DNA from: Pseudomonadota bacterium
Lineage (GTDB): Bacteria; Pseudomonadota; Gammaproteobacteria; Burkholderiales; Burkholderiaceae_F
Direction: 5' to 3'
DNA length: 64,000 nt
NCBI GenBank assembly: GCA_021825945.1
Contig: JAKAFN010000003.1
Coordinates: forward strand, 208,001-272,000
Positions 9,139 through 16,890 of this stretch are shown piece by piece. Below the pieces are notes generated by a model that worked only from the letters and a program-made list of their open reading frames with translations, was not told where the DNA came from and made no database searches. The translations under genes and the position numbers were made by a program. Every line of letters starts with the position of its first letter. Positions within the stretch are counted from its first letter, which is position 1.

Positions 9139-9828
9139 ATGACCGAACCGACTGCAAGCGAGCCTTGCCAGAAGAAATGTTCCGGCGGACGCCCCTGCCG
9201 CGAAGATGCCGAAGCGCGGCATCTGCGCATGCTCGACGTCGCGCAGGAGATTTTTCTCACCCAGGGCTATGCCGAGACGACCTTGGACCGCATCGCCTGC
9301 GAGGCGGGGGTCGCGAAAAAGACGCTCTATGAGCATTTCGGCGACAAGGCGGGACTGTTCGCCGCCGTGATGCAACGCCTGCGCCGGGAGTGGACCGCCG
9401 TTCTGCACGACATCGCCATCGAGCCGGCCGATCTGCAAGGGGCCTTGCAGCGCGTCGCGGAACACCTGCTCGAGGTCGGAACCCGCAGCGACATGCTGGC
9501 GCTGCACCGTCTGTTGCTGGTCGAGGCGCGCCGGTTTCCGGAGTTGATCAACGGCGCCTGCGGCGAGGATGGTGCACGCGCCGACATGGCACCGCTGGCG
9601 GAGTTTTTCCGGCGTGTCGTTCGCGACGGATTGCTCGATCTGGACGATGTCGACCTCGCGGCGGAGCAGTTCGTCTATCTGGTGCTGGGCGGCGTGCGGG
9701 CGCGCATGCTGCGCGGTGTCTGCCCCCGACCCGATGCGGGCGCTCGCGCCCGCATCGCTCGGCAGGCGGTGCGGATTTTCTTGCAGGGTAGCGTCCACAG
9801 GGCGGCTCCCGATTCGAGGATGCGTTGA
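9139..9828 (+). CDS. TetR/AcrR-family transcriptional repressor
   Basis: 229 residues from the ATG at 9139. The N-terminal helix-turn-helix is typical: MLDVAQEIFLTQGYAETTLDRIACEAGVAKKTLYEHFGDKAGLF (residues about 33-76). The C-terminal ligand and dimer domain is helical and resembles the AcrR/TtgR-type C domain found with multidrug pumps. The start region has a cluster of cysteines and basic residues (EPCQKKCSGGRPC), which is odd for the family and might bind a metal or be redox-active. Its stop overlaps the next gene's ATG (TGATG), so it is the first gene of the pump operon and probably represses it. A palindrome in its leader is a candidate operator. Confidence 0.92.
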   Translation: MTEPTASEPCQKKCSGGRPCREDAEARHLRMLDVAQEIFLTQGYAETTLDRIACEAGVAKKTLYEHFGDKAGLFAAVMQRLRREWTAVLHDIAIEPADLQGALQRVAEHLLEVGTRSDMLALHRLLLVEARRFPELINGACGEDGARADMAPLAEFFRRVVRDGLLDLDDVDLAAEQFVYLVLGGVRARMLRGVCPRPDAGARARIARQAVRIFLQGSVHRAAPDSRMR

Positions 9829-11408
9829 TGGCGTCGATGACGTTGGACGGCAAGGTCGCGGAGCGGCGGCGGAGCGGGGTGCGTCGAACCCTGGCAGGAG
9901 TGGCGGTTGCCGCCGCATTTTCCGGTCTGGCCGGCTGTGCCGTCGGTCCGGACTATCACCGGCCGGCGGTGGCGGTTCCCGATCACTTCAAGGAGGGCGT
10001 CGAATGGCAGCGCGCCCGGCCGGGAACGAACCTGGCACTACGTGACGATTGGTGGCGGAGCTATCGTGATCCGGTGCTCGACGACCTCGTCGCGCGGGCG
10101 CTGAAGGCCAATCAGTCGATTGCGGCGGCGGCGGCTTCATATCGGGTGGCGCAGGCGACCGTCCGCGCCAGTGTCGCGGCGTTCTATCCGACCATCGGTG
10201 CCAGCGCCGGGCAGGTCCGCGGCGGCTTCGGACCGGGATCCCCCCTCATCGGGATCCTGAGCGGTCCCAGCGGCACTGCGGGGGGAGGGAATCCGTTCGG
10301 CGGTGGCGGTGGGGGTGCCGCGTTCTATAACCTCGCATCGGTGATGCTGACCGCGAGTTGGGAGCCCGATCTTTGGGGGGCGGTGCGTCGGACCGTCGAA
10401 GCGGCGCGGGCCAGCGCCCAGGCCAGCGATGCCCAGCTTGCCGGCGTGCGCCTGTCGATCGCGGCAAGCGTGGCGTCGGACTATTTTGCGCTGCGCCAAG
10501 CCGACGCCGACATCGCGGTGCTGCAAGGCGAGCGCGACACCGATGCGCAGATCGTGCGGATGACGCAGGCCGCGGTCCGTGTCGGTGCCGCATCGCAGGA
10601 CACGCTGCGCGCCACGCAGGACACGCTGGATGCCGCCGTCGCCGCGTTGCAGACCGCGCGGTTGGCGCGCGAGCAGGATGAACATGCCATCGCGGTGTTG
10701 CTGGGGCTGGCGCCGGCAGCTTTTTCCCTGGCCCCCGACTCCGCATATCCTTTCGCCGTGCCGGTGATCCCGCCGGTGCTTCCGGGTTCGTTGCTCGAGC
10801 GGCGCTATGACGTCGTCAGCGCGGAACGCTCCGCCGCGGCGGCCAATGCGCGGATCGGGGTCGCCAAGGCCGCGTACTTTCCGAACCTCACGCTGACGGC
10901 CGACGGCGGTTTCGAAAGCGGTTCCTTCGCGCACATCCTGTCGATCGCCAACCGGGTCTGGACGATCGGGCCGAGTCTTGCCGTGACCTTGTTCAACGGC
11001 GGGGCGCGCGATGCCGCGGTGGACTCGGCGCGTGCCGGTTACGACCAGGCGGTGGCGAGCTACCGCAATACCGTGGTCACGGCGTTCCAGAGCGTCGAGG
11101 ATTCGCTCTCGTCGATGCGGCACCTCGGTGTTCAGGCGTCCGCCCAGGCGCGCATCCTGCGCCGCAACGAGCGGCTCTACGCCAGTGCGCGCGCGCAACG
11201 GCGGGTCGGCGCGACCAGCGAGCAGGATCTGCTCGCCGCGCGGGTAACCCTGTTGCAGGCGCGGCAGAACCGCATCGACGCGCGCGCCGCCTGGTGCGAA
11301 AGCAGTGTCACGCTGATCAAGAACTTGGGCGGAGGGTGGCAGGCGGATGCGGCGGGCGCATCGCTGACGCCGGTCGTCGCCGCAACGCAATCCGGGAGTC
11401 ATCCATGA
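9828..11408 (+). CDS. RND efflux outer-membrane factor lipoprotein (OprM/NodT type)
   Basis: 526 residues. It is the outer-membrane channel of a tripartite drug or metal efflux system. The lipobox LAGC gives lipidated Cys37, followed by AVGPDYHRPAV, the classic start of NodT-family proteins. The two OEP repeats form the coiled-coil barrel (for example TVEAARASAQASDAQLAGVRL and QARILRRNERLYASARAQRR). A glycine-rich segment near residue 155 (GTAGGGNPFGGGGGGAAFYN) extends the usual loop. The start used is ATG 9828, overlapping the tetR stop; a TTG three bases earlier is also possible. Placement before the adaptor and pump is unusual, since most operons put this gene last. Confidence 0.93.
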   Translation: MASMTLDGKVAERRRSGVRRTLAGVAVAAAFSGLAGCAVGPDYHRPAVAVPDHFKEGVEWQRARPGTNLALRDDWWRSYRDPVLDDLVARALKANQSIAAAAASYRVAQATVRASVAAFYPTIGASAGQVRGGFGPGSPLIGILSGPSGTAGGGNPFGGGGGGAAFYNLASVMLTASWEPDLWGAVRRTVEAARASAQASDAQLAGVRLSIAASVASDYFALRQADADIAVLQGERDTDAQIVRMTQAAVRVGAASQDTLRATQDTLDAAVAALQTARLAREQDEHAIAVLLGLAPAAFSLAPDSAYPFAVPVIPPVLPGSLLERRYDVVSAERSAAAANARIGVAKAAYFPNLTLTADGGFESGSFAHILSIANRVWTIGPSLAVTLFNGGARDAAVDSARAGYDQAVASYRNTVVTAFQSVEDSLSSMRHLGVQASAQARILRRNERLYASARAQRRVGATSEQDLLAARVTLLQARQNRIDARAAWCESSVTLIKNLGGGWQADAAGASLTPVVAATQSGSHP

Positions 11409-12568
11409 AATGGTTCGTTTCGTTGGTCGTAGCCTTGGGGCTGGTCGCAGGTTGCAGCAAACACGCGCCTCCTCCCGTGCGCCCGCCGCAGAAGGTCTAT
11501 ACCGTGCGGGTCGCCCGACAGGGTGCCGCGCTCGAGCGGCAATTCGTCGGACGGGTGTCCGCGTATCAGAGCGCGAATGTCGTCGCGCGGGTGTCCGGCG
11601 TATTGCTCGATCGGGTATATCGGGAAGGTCGGACGGTTCGCCGCGGGCAGTTGCTGTTCCGGATCGACCCGGCGTACTACAAGGCGCAGCTCGACAACGA
11701 CCTCGCGGTGCTTGCCGAAGACCGTGCGACGCTGGCCAACGCCGAGGTCACGGCGCAGCGCGACCACGCGCTGCTGCCGATCGGCTCGGTGTCGCAGCAG
11801 ACCGTCGACAATGCCGATGCGGCGGCGCGCAGCGCGGCAGCCAAGGTCCAGGCCGACGAGGCGCTGGTCGAGGCGGCACGCGTGAATCTGGGATACGCGG
11901 ACGTCCGCGCGCCGATCTCCGGGATCGCCGGACAGCAGCAGGTGACCACCGGGGCCATCGTCGGCAGCGGAACCAGCGACACCGGCGCCGGCAGCACACT
12001 GCTGACGACCATCGAACAGATCGATCGGGTGTATGTGAACTTCACCATCAGCGCCGCGGATCTGGTCGCCCTGCGCCATGCGCAGGAGCGCGGCGATCTG
12101 GCGCTCGACGGACAGGGAAAGGCCAAGGTGGCGATCGTGCTGCCGGATGAATCGCCCTATCCGCAGGTCGGCAAGCTCGATTTTTCGGGGGTGCGGGTCA
12201 ATGCCGCCACCGGCGCCGTCGACATGCGCGCGATCGTCCGCAATCCGGCGCAGATGCTGCTGCCCGGCATGTATGTGCGGCTGCGCGTCGATCTCGGCCG
12301 TCAGGACGGCGTGTTCCTGGTGCCGCAGCGGGCGTTGTTGCGCGATCCGTCCGGGGCATATGTGCTGGTGGTCGATGCCGAAGGGAATGTGCGGCGCAAG
12401 ACGGTCGTCGTCGGCGACAGCATGGGCAGCAACTGGGTGATCCGGCGGGGTCTGGCCGATGGCGACCGGGTGATCGTGTCGGGAGTGATGTGGGTCCGCC
12501 CCGGGCAGCATGTCGTTGCGAGCGCGTGGCAGCCCAAGGCGCGAGACGCCTCGGCTACCAAACACTAG
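11405..12568 (+). CDS. RND efflux periplasmic adaptor lipoprotein (AcrA/MexA type)
   Basis: 387 residues. It bridges the inner-membrane pump and the outer-membrane channel. Starts at ATG 11405, overlapping the previous stop (ATGA). The lipobox LVAGC gives Cys17. The order of parts is standard: beta-barrel strand FVGRVSAYQSANVVARVSG, lipoyl half-motif with YREGRTVRRGQLLFRIDP, alpha-hairpin (LAEDRATLANAEVTAQRD...), second lipoyl half YADVRAPISG, beta-barrel (RVYVNFTISAADL) and membrane-proximal domain with LPGMYVRLRVDLG. It is co-transcribed with the pump, 27 bases downstream. Confidence 0.94.
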   Translation: MKWFVSLVVALGLVAGCSKHAPPPVRPPQKVYTVRVARQGAALERQFVGRVSAYQSANVVARVSGVLLDRVYREGRTVRRGQLLFRIDPAYYKAQLDNDLAVLAEDRATLANAEVTAQRDHALLPIGSVSQQTVDNADAAARSAAAKVQADEALVEAARVNLGYADVRAPISGIAGQQQVTTGAIVGSGTSDTGAGSTLLTTIEQIDRVYVNFTISAADLVALRHAQERGDLALDGQGKAKVAIVLPDESPYPQVGKLDFSGVRVNAATGAVDMRAIVRNPAQMLLPGMYVRLRVDLGRQDGVFLVPQRALLRDPSGAYVLVVDAEGNVRRKTVVVGDSMGSNWVIRRGLADGDRVIVSGVMWVRPGQHVVASAWQPKARDASATKH

Positions 12569-12595
12569 TCCTCCGAGACCTGCAGGAGTCCAGCG

Positions 12596-15500
12596 GTGCC
12601 TAGCTTCTTTATTCAGCGTCCCATCTTCGCCTGGGTGATCGCGATCCTGATCATCCTGTTCGGTGCCATCTCCCTGCGGACGATGGGCGTCGATTCCTAC
12701 CCCAACATCGCGCCGCCGCAGGTGACGGTCACGGCCAACTATCCCGGCGCGAGCGCTGCGACCATGGAAGCGACGGTCACCCAGGTCATCGAGCAGCAGC
12801 TCACCGGGATCGACAACCTGCTGTACTTCAGTTCGACTTCGGGCTCCAACGGCCAGACGGTCATCACGCTGACCTTCGCCACCGGAACCAACCCCGACAT
12901 TGCCCAGGTTCAGGTGCAGAACAAGGTCAACCTGGCCGCGCCGCTGCTGCCGGCCCAGGTCATCCAGGAGGGCATCGCGGTCGCAAAGGCGACGCCCGAC
13001 ATCCTGATGTTCATCGGCTTGCAGTCCAATAACCCGCAGATCGACGACAAGCGGCTCGCCGACATCATGGCCTCGGAGATCCAGCCGGAGATCGCGCGCG
13101 TCAACGGCGTCGGCAACACCTTCCTGCTGGGTTCGGAATACGCCGTGCGGATCTGGCTCGATCCGGACAAGCTGCAGGCATACGGACTGTCGACCACCCA
13201 GGTACTCAATGCGGTCAATGCGCAGGATGGGCAATTCGCCGCCGGCGCCATCGGCTCCGACCCGGCAGTCAAGGGCCAGGAGTTCACGGCGACGGTTTCC
13301 GGGGATGCGCTGTTCTCGTCGCTCGACCAGTTTCGCAACGTCATCCTGCGGGCCGATCGCAACGGAACGATGGTTCGGCTTCGCGATGTCGCGCGCATTT
13401 CGTTCGGTGCCCAGAGCTACGGCACGGCGACGAGCTTCGACGGCAAGGCGGCGGGCGGCATGGGCGTATTCCTGTCGCCGGGCGCGAACGCGTTGTCGGT
13501 GGCATCGGCGGTGAAGGCCGAGATGGCGACCCTCGCGCGCAGCCTGCCGCAGGGGGTGAAGTGGTCGGTTCCCTATGACACGACGCCGTTCATCACGGCG
13601 TCGATGAAGGAAGTCCTGCTCACGCTCGCCGAGGCGATCGTGTTGGTCTTCTTCGTGATGCTGGTGTTTCTACAGAACCTGCGCGCAACGCTCATCCCGA
13701 CCCTGGTGATTCCCGTTGCGCTGCTCGGTACGTTCATCGGGCTGTCACTGCTGCACTATTCGATCAATCAGCTTACCCTGTTCGGCATGGTCCTGGCCAT
13801 CGGCATTGTCGTCGACGATGCGATCGTCGTGATCGAAAACGTCGAGCGCATCATGACGGCCGAGCGTCTCGATCCCAAAGAGGCGACGCGCAAGGCGATG
13901 CGACAGATCACCGGGGCGATCATCGCAATCACGCTGGTGCTGACGGCGGTGTTCGTGCCGTCGGCGCTGCAGCCGGGCGCCACCGGGATCATCTATGCGC
14001 AGTTTGCCCTGACGATCGCGATTTCGATGGCGTTCTCGGCGTTCCTGGCCCTGTCGTTCACGCCGGCGCTGTGCGGTGCGCTACTCAAGCCCGAGCACCA
14101 TGAGGGACGCAATGTCGTGTTCCGCTGGTTCGACCGCGTCTATAACGGTGCGGCGCATGCATATGAAGGACACGTCGGCCGTGCGGTTCGGCATGCCCCG
14201 CGCTGGATGGTGCTGTTCGCGATGGTGACGGTGCTGGCGGGCTTCTTGTATACCCGGATGCCGACGAGCTTCGTGCCGGACGAAGATCAGGGATTCGTGC
14301 TCGTCCTCGTCAACCTGCCGCCCGGAGGGACGCTACAGCGGACCGATCAGGTCATGGCGGAGTTGCGCCATGCGCTGATGCACAGTCCGGTCGCGAAGGA
14401 TATCGCGGGCGTATTCCAGCCGGAGGGCTATAGCTTCGTCGGTTCGAGCGAAAACGTCGGTATGGCCTTCATCAAGCTCAAGGACTGGGATGCGCGTGCC
14501 GAGACGGCGATGCAGTTGATCCCGCGGATCAACGGAATCCTGATGACGATTCCAGACGCCCGCATGTTCGCGGTCAATCTGCCGACGATCCGCGGGCTGA
14601 GCCGGTTCGGTGGAATCGATCTGTATCTGCTGGCGCGCACCGGGCAGTCGCACCAGCAGCTCAACGGCGCTGCGCAAACCCTGGTTGCCGATGCTGCCAA
14701 AAACCCGATGCTCTACCAGGTTCGCGAGAATGCCCTGCCGCCCGCGCCGCAGCTCGACATCACGCTCGACCGCCAGCAGGCGGCGTCGATGGGCTTGTCG
14801 CTCGCCGATGTCTACGCCACCATCGAGACCGAGATGGCGCCGTTCTACGTCAACCAGATGGCATATGGCGGCCGGATCAAGCGGGTATTCATCCAGGACG
14901 ACGCAAAGTATCGGATGGGGCTCGATGCGCTGCGGCACCTCTACACTCCGGCGGGCGGCGCGACCGCGACCACGACCCTGGGCGGAGCAGGCGGCACGGC
15001 GCCGGTCGATCCCTCCGCGGCCAACGCGTCGATCAGCCCGTACAACATGATTCCGCTATCCAGCGTGATCAAGACCGACTGGGATGTCGGCCCGATTCTG
15101 CTGCAGCGCTACAACGGGTATCCCGCGGTCGAGGTCGTCGGAAACCCCGGCCCCGGCTACACCACCGGCCAGGCGATGCGCGGGGTGCAGGACATCGTCG
15201 ACAAGGCGTTGCCGCCGGGCTACGGCGCCGACTGGACCGGCCAGTCGTATCAGGAATTGCTGACCGGTAGCTCGGCGCCGACCTTGCTGGCGCTGTCGAT
15301 TCTGGTCGTGTTCCTGTGTCTGGCGGCGCTGTATGAGAGCTGGTCGATCCCCGTGGCGGTGTTGCTGGTGGTGCCGCTGGGGCTGCTGGGCATGCTCACG
15401 TTTTGTCTGCTGCAGAATTTTCCGAACGACATCTATTTCAAGATCGGCCTCGTGACGGTGATCGGTCTCGCCGCCAAGAATGCCATTCTGATCGTCGAAT

Positions 15501-15769
15501 TCGCATTGCAGCGCCAGGCGGAGGCGGCATCGCTCGTCGATGCGGTCGTTCATGCGGCGCGGATGCGTCTGCGTCCGATCCTGATGACCTCGTTCGCATT
15601 CATTCTCGGCGTGCTGCCGCTGGTGCTGTCGACCGGCGCGGGCGCGGTGGCGCGGCACGAAATCGGCACCGGCGTGATCGGCGGGATGTTGTTCGCGACC
15701 CTGTTCGGACTGCTGCTGATTCCGGTGTTCTATGTGACCGTGCGCCGGCTGGTGGGTGACCGGACTTGA
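12596..15769 (+). CDS. RND (HAE1 family) inner-membrane efflux pump
   Basis: 1057 residues, the normal size for AcrB/MexB. A GTG start has AGGAG 8 bases upstream. It begins MPSFFIQRPIFAWVIAILI, as in other HAE1 pumps, and has 12 membrane segments with two large periplasmic loops. The proton relay aspartates are in TM4 (GIVVDDAIVVIENVER), and the TM10 lysine is in GLAAKNAILIVEFA. It uses proton motive force to push drugs, dyes or organic compounds out through the channel. The substrate range cannot be predicted. Its stop codon overlaps the start of the nuclease gene that follows (TTGA), tying a DNA-repair pair to the pump operon. Confidence 0.95.
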   Translation: MPSFFIQRPIFAWVIAILIILFGAISLRTMGVDSYPNIAPPQVTVTANYPGASAATMEATVTQVIEQQLTGIDNLLYFSSTSGSNGQTVITLTFATGTNPDIAQVQVQNKVNLAAPLLPAQVIQEGIAVAKATPDILMFIGLQSNNPQIDDKRLADIMASEIQPEIARVNGVGNTFLLGSEYAVRIWLDPDKLQAYGLSTTQVLNAVNAQDGQFAAGAIGSDPAVKGQEFTATVSGDALFSSLDQFRNVILRADRNGTMVRLRDVARISFGAQSYGTATSFDGKAAGGMGVFLSPGANALSVASAVKAEMATLARSLPQGVKWSVPYDTTPFITASMKEVLLTLAEAIVLVFFVMLVFLQNLRATLIPTLVIPVALLGTFIGLSLLHYSINQLTLFGMVLAIGIVVDDAIVVIENVERIMTAERLDPKEATRKAMRQITGAIIAITLVLTAVFVPSALQPGATGIIYAQFALTIAISMAFSAFLALSFTPALCGALLKPEHHEGRNVVFRWFDRVYNGAAHAYEGHVGRAVRHAPRWMVLFAMVTVLAGFLYTRMPTSFVPDEDQGFVLVLVNLPPGGTLQRTDQVMAELRHALMHSPVAKDIAGVFQPEGYSFVGSSENVGMAFIKLKDWDARAETAMQLIPRINGILMTIPDARMFAVNLPTIRGLSRFGGIDLYLLARTGQSHQQLNGAAQTLVADAAKNPMLYQVRENALPPAPQLDITLDRQQAASMGLSLADVYATIETEMAPFYVNQMAYGGRIKRVFIQDDAKYRMGLDALRHLYTPAGGATATTTLGGAGGTAPVDPSAANASISPYNMIPLSSVIKTDWDVGPILLQRYNGYPAVEVVGNPGPGYTTGQAMRGVQDIVDKALPPGYGADWTGQSYQELLTGSSAPTLLALSILVVFLCLAALYESWSIPVAVLLVVPLGLLGMLTFCLLQNFPNDIYFKIGLVTVIGLAAKNAILIVEFALQRQAEAASLVDAVVHAARMRLRPILMTSFAFILGVLPLVLSTGAGAVARHEIGTGVIGGMLFATLFGLLLIPVFYVTVRRLVGDRT

Positions 15770-16890
15770 AGTTGGTGCATACGGCCGATTGGCAGATCGG
15801 CAAGCGCTATGGACAGTTCGACGTCGACGAGGCGGCGCTGCTCACGGAGGCCCGTTTCGGTGCCGTCGCCCGCATCGCCGACCTGGCCGGCCGCGAAGAC
15901 GCGGATCTGGTGCTGGTTGCGGGAGACGTGTTCGATGCCCAAGGTGTCTCCGATCGCACGGTGCTTCGGCTCTTTCAGGGCATGGAGGCCTTTCGGGGTC
16001 CCTGGGTTCTGATCCCCGGGAACCACGATGCGGGGCTGGCCGAGTCGGTGTGGACGCGCGCGCACCGCCTCGGGGCGATCCCGCCCAACGTGCAGGTTTG
16101 CCTGTGTCCGGAGCCGCTGGTGTTCGAGGCCTGCGCCGTCGCGATCCTTCCCGCACCGTTGACGCAGCGACATACATATCGCGATTGCACGGCGTGGTTC
16201 GATGATGCGGTGACGCCGCCGGGACTCTCGCGCATCGGCATCGCGCACGGCAGCGTGCAGGGGATTCTTTCGCCGGAGATCGATTCCGCCAACCCGATTG
16301 CGGCTGGCCGAGCGGCGTCGGCACGGCTCGACTACTTGGCGCTGGGCGATTGGCATGGCACGCGGCAGATCGACGCGCGCACCTGGTACAGCGGAACTCC
16401 CGAGACCGATCGCTTCCGCAACAATGATTCCGGACAGGCGCTGGTGGTCGAGATCGCCCATCCCGGCGCGCCGCCGCAGGTGCGGCCGGTGGCGACCGGA
16501 AGATACCGCTGGCGGACGTTGGAGCGCGAATTGCGGGTTGCCGGTGATCTCGACGGCCTGACCCGGGAGTTCGATGCGCTGGGACCCGACGACGTCGTCG
16601 CGCTCGCCGTGCGCGGGCAGGTCGATCTCGCCGGCCGGCTGGCGCTGGATCGGGTTTTGGCCGCGGCGCGCGCCCGAGCGCACAGCCTGATCGCGGATCT
16701 GGACGCGCTGCGCCTGCTACCCACCGCCGAGGACATCCAGGCCTTGCATGCGGAGGGGTATCTCGGTGAGGTCATCGACGCGCTGCGCGCCGAAGCGCGC
16801 GAAGCCGATGGCGAGCGCGCCCGGGACGGGCTGGTGCTGCTTGCGGGCCTGGTCGACGAGATCCGTGCGCCGGCGGGAGCGACGCGGTGA
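15766..16890 (+). CDS. SbcD/Mre11-like DNA repair metallophosphoesterase
   Basis: 374 residues starting at TTG 15766, which overlaps the pump stop codon. Calcineurin-like motifs occur in order: HTADWQIG, AGDVFD, GNHD, IGIAHGSVQG and LALGDWHG. In canonical SbcD/Mre11 the first motif is D-x-H; here the metal-binding His is Gln (DWQ), a change I believe is shared by this betaproteobacterial subfamily. The C-terminal region with YSGTPE is the usual capping domain. It should act with the SMC-like ATPase encoded next, overlapping by 4 bases, to process DNA ends or hairpins in the cytoplasm. Confidence 0.88.
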   Translation: MKLVHTADWQIGKRYGQFDVDEAALLTEARFGAVARIADLAGREDADLVLVAGDVFDAQGVSDRTVLRLFQGMEAFRGPWVLIPGNHDAGLAESVWTRAHRLGAIPPNVQVCLCPEPLVFEACAVAILPAPLTQRHTYRDCTAWFDDAVTPPGLSRIGIAHGSVQGILSPEIDSANPIAAGRAASARLDYLALGDWHGTRQIDARTWYSGTPETDRFRNNDSGQALVVEIAHPGAPPQVRPVATGRYRWRTLERELRVAGDLDGLTREFDALGPDDVVALAVRGQVDLAGRLALDRVLAAARARAHSLIADLDALRLLPTAEDIQALHAEGYLGEVIDALRAEAREADGERARDGLVLLAGLVDEIRAPAGATR

